Shown here: piece after piece, positions 26,452-34,637 of the stretch
How the letters are laid out: each line of letters begins with the position of its first letter
Position numbering within the stretch: position 1 is the first letter of the stretch
NCBI GenBank assembly: GCA_905182135.1
Contig: CAJJAG010000006.1
Coordinates: forward strand, 248,001 to 312,000
Reading direction: 5' to 3'
Origin: an uncultured Acidimicrobiaceae bacterium
GTDB lineage: Bacteria > Actinomycetota > Acidimicrobiia > Acidimicrobiales > UBA10347
Length of the DNA stretch: 64,000 bases
The notes under the pieces: model-generated
The model's input: the letters and a program-made list of their open reading frames with translations, nothing else
Databases searched by the model: none
Told to the model about the DNA's origin: nothing
Position numbers and translations under genes: made by a program

Positions 26452-27600
26452 ATGACCAAGAAAAAATCAACGGCCATGACCGCTTCCTCCGACGCCCTTG
26501 GCGCCAAGCCAGAGCGGGCTGTCCCACCGTCAAAAAAGATCGCAGCGGCCCCCGGGCACGACGTAGTCAACACGAAGAAGCGCAGCCCTAAGGTCACGCG
26601 GGCACCGTTCGAGATTGCTGGACAGCGGGTGACCGCTGGCAAGCGCATGCGGATTGAATTACCTATTGGCAACCTGATGAGCGGCACACCTGTTGCGTTG
26701 CCACTCATCGTCGTGCACGGGAAAAAGGACGGACCAGTCGTTTGGCTGAGCGCTGCCATCCACGGTGACGAAATATGTGGGGTCGAGATCATCCGCCAGG
26801 TCCTCGATGCGATCAGCGCTCCTGCACTTGCAGGCACCGTCATCGCGGCTCCCGTGGTTAATGTGCACGGCTTTAACACCAACGACCGATACCTCCCCGA
26901 TGGACGGGACCTAAACCGAAGCTTCCCCGGCTCTCCACGCGGGTCCCTCGCCTCCCGTATCGCATATTTGTTCATGAAAGAGATCGTCAAACGATCCGAT
27001 GTCGGCATCGATCTCCATACCGGCGCCGACCTGCGCACAAACTTGCCGCAGATCCGATGCGATGTCGACCACGGCCCAACGCTGGAACTCGCAGATATTT
27101 TCGGTGCGCCGATCGTAATCGATGCCCGTTTACGTGATGGCTCGCTCCGCCAAGCGACGGTCGAAGCCGGCAAGATCATGCTGCTTTTCGAAGGCGGCGA
27201 AGCAAGCCGATTCGACCCTGCGGCGATCGCTACAGGCACCGCAGGGGTGCTTCGCACTCTGAACCATCTCGGCGTCACAGATTTCGACGCACCCATTGGA
27301 CAGCGTTCGTTGTATTCACGCTCGACGAGCTGGAGCCGAGCATCAAACAGCGGGATCGTGCATCTCGATGCACACCTTGGCGAGCTCGTCAGCGCGAAGC
27401 AGCAGCTCGCCACGGTCTATGACCCTTTCGGCAAGGTCCTCGGCAAGATCAAGTCCAAGTACGACGGAATCGTTATCGGCCATACTCAGGCACCATTGGT
27501 CAACCGTGGCGACGCTATCTCACACGTTGCGCGCATCATGTCCGAGGCGCCAAATGCCAGCTGGGGCGTTCCCGGCGCCGTCGATACCGAAGAGCGCTAA
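26452..27600 (+). CDS. AstE/AspA-family zinc hydrolase (succinylglutamate desuccinylase/aspartoacylase-like)
   Basis: A 382-residue M14-like amidohydrolase. Zinc ligands are visible: HGDE (His104, Glu107) and DLHTG (His189), with RDLNRSFPG (152-160) as the substrate-side motif. The first 50 residues are basic and unlike the family, so the true start may be later. The C-terminal 90 residues form a small beta domain. These enzymes cleave N-acyl amino acids; pairing with RimK is often seen and suggests it reverses or trims the RimK product, which is inference. Confidence 0.87.
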   Translation: MTKKKSTAMTASSDALGAKPERAVPPSKKIAAAPGHDVVNTKKRSPKVTRAPFEIAGQRVTAGKRMRIELPIGNLMSGTPVALPLIVVHGKKDGPVVWLSAAIHGDEICGVEIIRQVLDAISAPALAGTVIAAPVVNVHGFNTNDRYLPDGRDLNRSFPGSPRGSLASRIAYLFMKEIVKRSDVGIDLHTGADLRTNLPQIRCDVDHGPTLELADIFGAPIVIDARLRDGSLRQATVEAGKIMLLFEGGEASRFDPAAIATGTAGVLRTLNHLGVTDFDAPIGQRSLYSRSTSWSRASNSGIVHLDAHLGELVSAKQQLATVYDPFGKVLGKIKSKYDGIVIGHTQAPLVNRGDAISHVARIMSEAPNASWGVPGAVDTEER

Positions 27601-27898
27601 TTTCGACCGCCCTGGCAAGGTCGTCGACTACGGTCGGGTGATTTTGGGCCGGTTCGCCAAGACCCCAGCTTCGGTTACTGCCACAGCGTCGCTACAGGGC
27701 GTGCACAACAACGCTCTATTGGCCGAACTTCGCCGCAACCCAGACGACACCGCGGCCCCGCACATTCCAGGCATCATCGAAGAGCCCAACACAAAACAAC
27801 TGCTGGGAACGGCACAAACTCAAACACCTCTGCTGAGCAAGGCGTTACCCGCGAAGCCGATCATGGGGACTCGGGAGCCCCTCGGGCCACAGCCTTAA
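27554..27898 (+). CDS. hypothetical protein overlapping the hydrolase end
   Basis: A 114-codon frame starting ATG 27554 inside the hydrolase tail and running on to 27898. Beyond the overlap the residues look protein-like (VVDYGRVILGRFAKTPAS, then a proline-rich tail), and nothing else is seen in this 400 bp gap. No homologous family is recognised and no ribosome site is present. It may be a small gene or a remnant. Confidence 0.3.
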   Translation: MPAGAFPAPSIPKSANFDRPGKVVDYGRVILGRFAKTPASVTATASLQGVHNNALLAELRRNPDDTAAPHIPGIIEEPNTKQLLGTAQTQTPLLSKALPAKPIMGTREPLGPQP

Positions 27899-28001
27899 CC
27901 GCTGCCAACCGGGCCTTAACCGAGTAGAACGGGTTTGGTGAGTCGTAGTACCTTCGATGCCGCACCAAAGAACGAATCACACTCCTGCGAAAGGTTGTAC
28001 C

Positions 28002-29744
28002 GTGCAAGAACGCTGGATCACCGACTGGCCTGTTAGCGAACGTTGGACCCACTACACCCGCGCCAACGCCGGTGAAGTCTTGCCTAACCCAGCGAGCCCA
28101 CTCGGACAACAATTCAGCTGGGAAAAGGGCATGATCCCCGGTTGGCGCGATGCCTATATCGAATCCGGCAATTACAGCCTGGACGAGTTCGATGCCGACC
28201 GGGCTGAAGTTGTTGGATTCTTCGGTGGCTATTTATTTATCAACCTTTCCAACGTCCGCATGCAAGGGGTTCGTAGCCCTGCCATCACCATCGAGCAACT
28301 CGACCTGGCGTTCTTCGGTGACCGCCTCGACGTACCTGCCTACATTGCTCACCCCGACGATGACCGGCCTGACCTTATGGAAAAGGCCCTTCGGCACATC
28401 GGTTGGATGCTCACCGCGCAGGACTACCCAGAAATTGATGCGTTCAAGCAACAGACCATCACCTTGCGCTGTGGGCGCCCTGACCTGTCGATGCTGACTG
28501 ACGACGAACTGGTTGCCCGTGCCCGCATGACACAGCCCCTGTTGCAAACCGGCTTCCATCACCACGGCGTCGCCTCAAGTGCATCCGGCGTGGCACCCGG
28601 CATCCTCTACGCCATTGGCGACGCAATTGACGACCCGACTATGCCCATGGTGCTGTGCTCAGGCATCGGCAACGTCGATTCCGCTGAGCCGAGTTATCGC
28701 ATGTGGGAACTCTCACGCCAGGTGCGCGCCAGTCGGATCCTTACAACCGTGTTCAATGCAGGCGTAGATGGGCTACTCGACCGGCTGAAGTCAGAAGCCA
28801 GCGCCGACGCAGCCGAGTTCCTTGCAGCCTGGGATCAGTTCATTATTGACTTCGGTAGCCGCGGACCTAGCGAGTGGGAAATGGCCTCGCCCACCTGGGA
28901 GACAGAACCAGAACTTGCGCTGGCTGCGCTGAATCAGACCCGGTGGCAAACCGACGTTGAGTCGCCCGCGAACCGGAACCAAACAAAAGTCATTGAGCGC
29001 ACCACCAAGATCGCTGAAGTCCGAGCCGCGGTCGCTGCGCTCGGTAACGACGGACTCAATGCCCAACTCGAGGTCGCCATCGTTGCGACCAATCAACTCG
29101 CCTTCCGCGAGCGCACAAAGACCAATCTGGTTCGTGTCGTTCATGAGGGCCGCATGGTATTTCGAGAGCTCGGGCGTCGCCATGGCCTAGCTGGCAACCT
29201 CAACCATGTCGAACATGTGTTTATGTTGCTCGACGACGAGGTCGAATCGTTCGTGAAGAACCCAACCTTTATGACAACTACCCTTGCTGGCCGCTACGAA
29301 CAATGGCACGAGTTATGGGATCTGGAACCACCGTTTATCATCACTGACGGCAATGTCCCGCCGCTGCCACAGTGGCCCCGAAAGGGCCAAGCGATCGTCG
29401 AATCGGTAGCCACCGGCGACATTCTCCAGGGAATACCCGGCTGCCCTGGCGTAGTTCAAGGCATCGCCCGAGTGATCCTGGACCCACGTGACCCTATGGC
29501 GCTCGAACCGGGCGACATCATGATTGCGCCGGTCCTCGACCCGGCATGGACTCCCCTATTCATGACTGCGGGTGGTGTCATCGTCAACGTTGGCGGCCAA
29601 ATCAGCCACGCAATCATCGTCAGTCGAGAATTGGGGCTTCCTTGTGTGGTGTCTGTCGAACACGCCACCGACCAGATACCCAACGGAGCCACCATCGAAG
29701 TCAACGGCGCCACCGGAAAAATCACGATCATCGAGTTGCCGTAA
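28002..29744 (+). CDS. PEP-utilising-enzyme mobile (phosphohistidine) domain protein
   Basis: About 580 residues. The C-terminal 80 residues are the swivelling His domain of PEP synthase-like enzymes: GGVIVNVGGQISHAIIVSRE with the phosphorylatable histidine, then LGLPCVVSV. The middle resembles the helical domain of rifampicin phosphotransferase-type proteins, but there is no N-terminal ATP-grasp domain, so a partner must supply phosphate or the protein has another role. GTG 28002 follows AAAGG with good spacing; ATG 27957 is the alternative. It lies on the same strand as the RimK and AstE-like genes. Confidence 0.78.
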   Translation: MQERWITDWPVSERWTHYTRANAGEVLPNPASPLGQQFSWEKGMIPGWRDAYIESGNYSLDEFDADRAEVVGFFGGYLFINLSNVRMQGVRSPAITIEQLDLAFFGDRLDVPAYIAHPDDDRPDLMEKALRHIGWMLTAQDYPEIDAFKQQTITLRCGRPDLSMLTDDELVARARMTQPLLQTGFHHHGVASSASGVAPGILYAIGDAIDDPTMPMVLCSGIGNVDSAEPSYRMWELSRQVRASRILTTVFNAGVDGLLDRLKSEASADAAEFLAAWDQFIIDFGSRGPSEWEMASPTWETEPELALAALNQTRWQTDVESPANRNQTKVIERTTKIAEVRAAVAALGNDGLNAQLEVAIVATNQLAFRERTKTNLVRVVHEGRMVFRELGRRHGLAGNLNHVEHVFMLLDDEVESFVKNPTFMTTTLAGRYEQWHELWDLEPPFIITDGNVPPLPQWPRKGQAIVESVATGDILQGIPGCPGVVQGIARVILDPRDPMALEPGDIMIAPVLDPAWTPLFMTAGGVIVNVGGQISHAIIVSRELGLPCVVSVEHATDQIPNGATIEVNGATGKITIIELP

Positions 29745-29958
29745 CACGACCGTTTCGCTTCAACATCCAAGCATTCAATGCCAGATCAGCGCAGGAATGG
29801 ACCGACGCCGCCAGTGCCGCTGAGGACCTGGGCTACTTGTACGTGCATCTCGCCGACCACTACATGGGCCAGGAGTTGCCCAAGAAACCGCATTGCATCC
29901 TGTGCAAGATCTAGCCGCAATCCCAGCGATGAGGGCGGCAACTACCACCATCTAGTGG
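29745..29958 (+). pseudogene. truncated LLM F420-dependent oxidoreductase
   Basis: Directly after the preceding stop, one frame reads PFRFNIQAFNAR, then AAEDLGYLYVHLADHYMG, the N-terminus of an F420-type luciferase-like enzyme, without a start codon. The next frame continues with LAAIPAMRAATTTI, the following family segment, before stopping at a TAG near 29955. Only about 65 of some 300 residues remain. The rest of the gap to 30132 is featureless. Confidence 0.6.
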
Positions 29959-30132
29959 TCTTAGCGAAGTCTCTAGTAACAACCGAGACGGCAAGATTGG
30001 CCCAGTCGGTAGGGGGTCCAGCAACGAAAAAATGGTGCCGCCTGTACTAGCCAAACTCACGGGACAGTAATACAACTCGCCTTCGGCAGTTCCAAGGAAC
30101 GTGCTGCGTTCCACCATTTGCAGCGTCAGGAC

Positions 30133-31005
30133 TCAGCGAGGCGGCCGGGGGATCAGGACTGGGACATCCTTCAGATACTTCTGGTAGTCGGGGTCGCCGC
30201 CCCAGCGCTTCTGACCGCGGCGTTCGAGCGCCGGCAAGCCCGAAACTTTGGTCAGCAACAAAATGACGAATAACGGAGAAACGAGCGCAACGAATTCGCG
30301 CCCATCAAACGCGGGCAGTGCAATAAGCGCCATGCCGACCCATAGCGTGATCTCGCCGAAGTAGTTGGGATGGCGTGACCATGCCCAGATCCCCGTCGAG
30401 ATAAACCGGCCATGGTTGGCAGGATCCTTCTTGAAAGTAGCCTTCTCTCCGTCGGCTCGTACCTCGATCGCAAAACCGACAATCCACACGATCAAACCAA
30501 TCACGGTCAGCACCCCAAAGGGGGCTTCGTCGACCGAAGTGATCGCGGTCCACGCGGCCAACGCGGTAAACGACACCCATACGGCCTGCAGTGTCCAGGT
30601 TTCAAATAGCCGAACCGGATCGGCCCGTATCCTGTCGAAGCGGCTATCGACACCACCGTCGTTCTGAATTCGTTTGAACAGGAACGTTCCCAGGCGGCCG
30701 GCCCAAACGAAGACAAGCCCCGCCATGATGAACGACGTCGCCTTGTTGTTCGGCCCCAAGATCAGCGCCAAAATCGTGACCGATATGTATGTCAGACTGC
30801 CGGCCAGATCGAAGAAGCGCTCGGTCTTCCTGATCAGCGACGGGATGAACACGATCCAATTCACCGCAAACGCAACGATCAAACACCACACAACAGCGGG
30901 CAGTCCTGCTCGCTCCACGCTGTCGGCGCTAACGATCCATGCCAGAAGCGCAGTGACGGCAACACTAATGGTCGACGAGAGAACCGCAACTCTATTTCTG
31001 CTCAT
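30133..31005 (-). CDS. DUF1295 (steroid 5-alpha-reductase-like) membrane protein
   Basis: A 290-residue protein with about seven hydrophobic helices. The C-terminal NHGRFISTGIWAWSRHPNYFGE is the hallmark of DUF1295 and of the wider isoprenylcysteine methyltransferase/steroid reductase fold, where the H-P-N-Y region binds NADPH or SAM. RIQNDGGVDSRFDRIR is also typical. Substrate unknown. The ATG at 31003-31005 has no strong ribosome site. It is isolated, with decayed DNA on both sides. Confidence 0.85.
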   Translation of the reverse strand: MSRNRVAVLSSTISVAVTALLAWIVSADSVERAGLPAVVWCLIVAFAVNWIVFIPSLIRKTERFFDLAGSLTYISVTILALILGPNNKATSFIMAGLVFVWAGRLGTFLFKRIQNDGGVDSRFDRIRADPVRLFETWTLQAVWVSFTALAAWTAITSVDEAPFGVLTVIGLIVWIVGFAIEVRADGEKATFKKDPANHGRFISTGIWAWSRHPNYFGEITLWVGMALIALPAFDGREFVALVSPLFVILLLTKVSGLPALERRGQKRWGGDPDYQKYLKDVPVLIPRPPR

Positions 31006-31119
31006 ATTTGACAGTGTGTCGCGGTCTGCTGTGCGATACCGAATCCTTCCGACAATAAGAACCGTCTAATCCATGCCAGCAACGCCGTTGCCCCTTTGTG
31101 TCACTATTGGGATGGATCA

Positions 31120-31326
31120 AATGGTTACGGCTCGAGCCAGTAGCCAGCGCCGTAGTTGGACCAATCACCCACGGCCATTTACTTAGCGTGTGACCGACAC
31201 GATCTGGCCCGGGGCTACTAAAATATCCCGTTCACCGTCAAAGGCCAAGACACCGGGTCCTCCCATCGTCACCGCTGGACCCAGGCAAAGGCGCTCAAAC
31301 GACGAGATCTCGACGTCGCTCAGTCA
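31120..31326 (-). pseudogene. remnant of AcoX/NAD-kinase-type gene
   Basis: On the minus strand a frame without a start reads FERLCLGPAVT, then MGGPGVLAFDGERDI and VAPGQIVSVTR before a TAA at 31183; a neighbouring frame carries on with WPWVIGPTTAL. These match the C-terminal beta strands of ATP-NAD/AcoX-type kinases, including the GVLAFDGER motif. Only about 65 residues survive, split by a frameshift. Confidence 0.45.
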
Positions 31327-31683
31327 TGGAGATCAGCCAGCCCAACGAATAGGTGGTCAACAACACACGATTTGAGCGTTTGAACACGTCTGAAATATGA
31401 GCGCGTCTACTATCTGTACCACCACACCCGCGACGTAAACCTCACAGGACAAACATCAGTTATGAAGGTCGGCATCAACCTGCCAGCACGGTTCTCATTC
31501 GCGAGAACTGAGACGATGCTGTCGCTCTATGGGCAGCTGGGACCACACTCGGACCGGAGACCTGACCGCCTTCTTGGCATATCGCATCCGGCGCCACGAA
31601 CCGACACACCGTTATCTGCCACGGCCCGCAACGGTGGCCTTCCGCAGTTCATGTCCGCACTCAGCGGCCTGTAGGCGATCTTC
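31327..31683. other. intergenic, no gene seen
   Basis: This gap precedes the MFS gene. A short plus-strand frame at 31462 begins MKVGINLP like an LLM enzyme but does not continue as one. A stretch near 31390-31455 reads protein-like (KYERVYYLYHHTRDVNLTG) without start or family match, and may be another remnant. Confidence 0.3.
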
Positions 31684-32892
31684 ATGAACGCATCCCAAGG
31701 CAGGCGGCAACTCGCTGACCCCACAAGTCGTAGACCGTTGCGTAACTTTGTGCTCATATCGACCATGGTGTCGACGGCCTACCTGATCTTCATCGTGTCG
31801 GTGCTGGCTAGCACCTTCATCGATGAGTTCAACCTGAGCCGATTCGAACTGGGTTTAATAGGGTCGTTGAACACCGCCGTCGGTGCAATCACTGCACCAG
31901 CGACGGGCAGGTTGACCGACCGCATCGGTCCTCGATTATCAAGTGTGACAGCGCAACTAATCGCTGCGTTTGGCCTGGCACTGGTCGCTCTGTCGCAGTC
32001 CGTCCTGATGCTGGTCATTGCAGCATGCATCCTGGGCATTCCCCAGGGTTGGGGTAATCCAGCGACCAATGCGCTAATCGCCGAACGAGTCGAACCCGGA
32101 CGCCGAGGCACTATCACTGGCGTTAAACAAAGCGGCGTCACGCTCGGTGTTTTTCTGGCTGGACTCACCCTGCCTGGCTTGGCTGAAGCTGTGGGCTGGC
32201 GATGGGCAGTCGGCTCCTACGCCGCTATCTTCGCCGTCGTCGGCCTCGTTCCCTTGCTCCTTCCCGCCAAGATCGCTCCGTTCGCCAACACTGACGCTTC
32301 TACCGCCGATGTCGAGTCCAAGCCATACGACATGCGCGCCGTGAGGCTGATTGCGCTGTACGCGTTTCTTATGGGCACATCCGGCGGTGCAATCAGTCGC
32401 TTCCTGGCCCTCTTCGCCGAAGAAGAGGCGGGCATGTCAAATACCGCCGCTGGGATCGTCGTGGCGCTCACGGGTTTGGGTGGCATGGCCGCTCGTATCG
32501 GCGCTGGGAAGCTTGCCGAGAAGCGAATCGCACCACTCAAGCTGCTCTCGGTACTAGCCATCATCGGAACCAGCGTCTCTGCATTACTCCTCATCACGCT
32601 CGATGTCGGCGCCTGGGTGCTCTGGCCGGTCGCTGCACTATTTGCCGTAGGTCATACCGCGTGGAACGCGGTCGCCATGCTGGCCATCATCATCGGTGTA
32701 CCAAAGGCACAGGCCGGACGGGCGTCAGGTGCAGTGATGGTCGGCTTCCTTGGAGGACTTGCCGTAGGTGCCCCACTTGCCGGACTCTCCATTGACGCGA
32801 CGGGAAGCTATCAATCCGTGTGGATCGCCACACTGGTGCTCGCTGCCTGCGCCGCGTTAGTCGCCCAGTTCGCTCAACGGACGTCCTCCTAG
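31684..32892 (+). CDS. MFS transporter
   Basis: A 402-residue major facilitator with about twelve hydrophobic helices. The loop 2-3 signature is visible as GRLTDRIGPRL after the second helix, and the fifth-helix region contains GVKQSGVTLGVFLAGL. A soluble loop follows helix six. The transported compound cannot be deduced; nothing nearby points to a substrate. A TAGGCG hexamer sits 6 nt before the ATG, close to but not matching the leaderless pattern. Confidence 0.85.
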   Translation: MNASQGRRQLADPTSRRPLRNFVLISTMVSTAYLIFIVSVLASTFIDEFNLSRFELGLIGSLNTAVGAITAPATGRLTDRIGPRLSSVTAQLIAAFGLALVALSQSVLMLVIAACILGIPQGWGNPATNALIAERVEPGRRGTITGVKQSGVTLGVFLAGLTLPGLAEAVGWRWAVGSYAAIFAVVGLVPLLLPAKIAPFANTDASTADVESKPYDMRAVRLIALYAFLMGTSGGAISRFLALFAEEEAGMSNTAAGIVVALTGLGGMAARIGAGKLAEKRIAPLKLLSVLAIIGTSVSALLLITLDVGAWVLWPVAALFAVGHTAWNAVAMLAIIIGVPKAQAGRASGAVMVGFLGGLAVGAPLAGLSIDATGSYQSVWIATLVLAACAALVAQFAQRTSS

Positions 32893-32955
32893 ACGCTGCG
32901 CTCCGCCGAACCGTTGGCAGCCAATACACTAAATCGAGCCAACGAAAGAGATCAC

Positions 32956-33798
32956 ATGAACACCATGCGGCGCAGTATCGACTTGATGAAACAAAGCTGG
33001 GCGGTTCTCAAACAAGACCGCGAACTCATCTGGCTGCCAGTGATCTCGGCCATCGTGGCGGCGGTTGTTGCGGCAATGGTTCTGATACCTGTGGCGCTGA
33101 CACAAGATTTGGGCGCGATCTCTGAAACCAGCGGCTCTGGATCGCAGCAACTTAGCGCTGGCACGGTCGTTGCCCTGGCAGCACTGACTTTGGCGCTTGC
33201 CTTCATCTCTATCTTCTTCCGGGCCGCCCTGGTTTCCGGCGCCCACGAGCGCATGATGGGCGGCGACCCAACTGTGCGCAGCGCCATCGCCGGAGCACTC
33301 GAGCGCCTTCCGAAACTTTTCGGCTGGGCTGTTATCACAACTATTGTCGGCACCATCCTTCGAGCCATCGAGCAGCGATCCGGGACCCTTGGCCGCATTG
33401 TGATCAACATCGTTGGCATGGCCTGGGCAGTCACCACGTTCCTTGTCATCCCCGTGATCATCATCGAGAACTCGGGCGCAGTGACTTCGACCAAACGTTC
33501 AGTGGAGCTGTTCCGCCACACCTGGGGCGAGAACCTGTCCACTCAGGTCGGCTTCGGCCTCATCGGTTTCCTCGCCTTCCTACCGGTCTTAGCCTTGGTG
33601 CTCCTCGGCGCTGCCATAGGCACTCTGTTTGGCTTCGTTCTCATCGCACTTGGGGTCGTTGCCGGCATCGTCTTGCTCACCGTCTTGAACGCACTTGGTG
33701 CCGTATTTCAGACAGCGCTGTATCACTATGCCGTTAGCACACAACTCTCGGCCGAAATCGATTCGACCATGCTCCGCAATTCCTTTGCGCCTAACTAG
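32956..33798 (+). CDS. DUF6159-like membrane protein
   Basis: A 280-residue protein with a conserved N-terminus (MRRSIDLMKQSWAVLKQDRE) and about six transmembrane segments, as in the DUF6159 family. Function unknown. The central SGAHERMMGGDPTVRSAI loop and KRSVELFRHTWGEN are typical. ATG 32956 follows GAAAGAG and is preferred over the in-frame ATG 42 nt upstream. It lies 63 bp after the MFS gene, so the two may share a transcript. Confidence 0.75.
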   Translation: MNTMRRSIDLMKQSWAVLKQDRELIWLPVISAIVAAVVAAMVLIPVALTQDLGAISETSGSGSQQLSAGTVVALAALTLALAFISIFFRAALVSGAHERMMGGDPTVRSAIAGALERLPKLFGWAVITTIVGTILRAIEQRSGTLGRIVINIVGMAWAVTTFLVIPVIIIENSGAVTSTKRSVELFRHTWGENLSTQVGFGLIGFLAFLPVLALVLLGAAIGTLFGFVLIALGVVAGIVLLTVLNALGAVFQTALYHYAVSTQLSAEIDSTMLRNSFAPN

Positions 33799-33855
33799 TA
33801 CTCGCATCTTCTGAACAATGCCCGGACGCCAGGACCATTGGGCATGTGCGCGTTG

Positions 33856-34377
33856 CTATCGATATCGGATGGGGTCAGTACCGTCCCATGCCGCGGCTTC
33901 GTTAATACCGCGTTGGCGCCCAGCATGTATTTGTTCGGGCAACTGCGCTAGCTCGATGACCCGACCGGCGTCTCCGCGTAGATAGGAAAATCGCACGCCC
34001 CAGATGTCGCCCTCTTGCCCGATCTCCATGCCCGCTTCAACAGCACCTGCCAGTGCGGCGGCATAGTCCTGCGGGTAGAAGCAAATGTGCTGCGCCCCTT
34101 CGCCATATGTGTCGAGTAGATCCCGATACATCGACGGTGCGTCATTGTGTTGCTGGATCAACTCGATCTGCACGTCACCCATGAAGGCCAGCGCGATACC
34201 CGCGTCGACATCACTTGCTTGGCCGTTGTAGCGAAAACTTGTGAACGGAGCATGTTCAACAATGCGCCAGGGACCAATACCAACCGTATCCGTCCACTTC
34301 TGCGCAGCTGACTCAAGATCGTTCACGATGTAACCGATTTGGCCCGGCGTCCCCCATAGGTCGCGCAGTGGTGACAT
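33856..34377 (-). CDS. VOC (glyoxalase-like) family protein
   Basis: A 173-residue vicinal-oxygen-chelate fold protein. It starts GTPGQIGYIVNDLESAAQKW and has an internal pair of beta-alpha-beta units with IELIQQHNDAPSMYRDLLD and GEGAQHICFYPQD, typical of the Glyoxalase_4 group that includes dioxygenases, epimerases and hydroxylase partners. The exact activity is unknown. A short frame ends 3 nt before its start and an acyl-CoA ligase is upstream, so it may be part of a small catabolic operon. Confidence 0.82.
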   Translation of the reverse strand: MSPLRDLWGTPGQIGYIVNDLESAAQKWTDTVGIGPWRIVEHAPFTSFRYNGQASDVDAGIALAFMGDVQIELIQQHNDAPSMYRDLLDTYGEGAQHICFYPQDYAAALAGAVEAGMEIGQEGDIWGVRFSYLRGDAGRVIELAQLPEQIHAGRQRGINEAAAWDGTDPIRYR

Positions 34378-34380
34378 GAG

Positions 34381-34533
34381 CTACTGCTGGGTGTCAGTTT
34401 CGCTCGCATCGAGTACGACACAAACCTGCTCGCTTGTTTCAGCTTCGATCAGCTTGTCGACCCAGTCGTGGAATCGCTGACCTGCAGCGATGGTTCGGCC
34501 TTCGCTAGTTGCGCAATAGCAGTGACCATTCAC
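34381..34533 (-). CDS. possible small protein upstream of VOC gene
   Basis: A 50-codon frame beginning GTG at 34531-34533. It reads NGHCYCATSEG, then AAGQRFHDWVDKLIEAE and a short tail, looks like genuine protein and ends 3 nt before the VOC start codon. The in-frame region upstream is closed by a TGA. It could be a true small gene in the operon or the end of a decayed one. No family recognised. Confidence 0.35.
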   Translation of the reverse strand: MNGHCYCATSEGRTIAAGQRFHDWVDKLIEAETSEQVCVVLDASETDTQQ

Positions 34534-34637
34534 GGTGCCGGACCAGCGGCCAAATCAGGTGGTCCAAATTCAGAGCAGTACTTCTCGTCTTATCCCAGCT
34601 ACGCCTCTCGGCTGGCGGTTCAGCGCCGCCACCGAAC

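Noticed and set aside
26433..27413. Long minus-strand frame over the AstE/AspA gene
   Set aside because: Serine/arginine-rich antisense shadow; the plus strand carries zinc motifs.
31462..31674. Frame beginning MKVGINLP like an LLM enzyme
   Set aside because: The similarity ends after eight residues.
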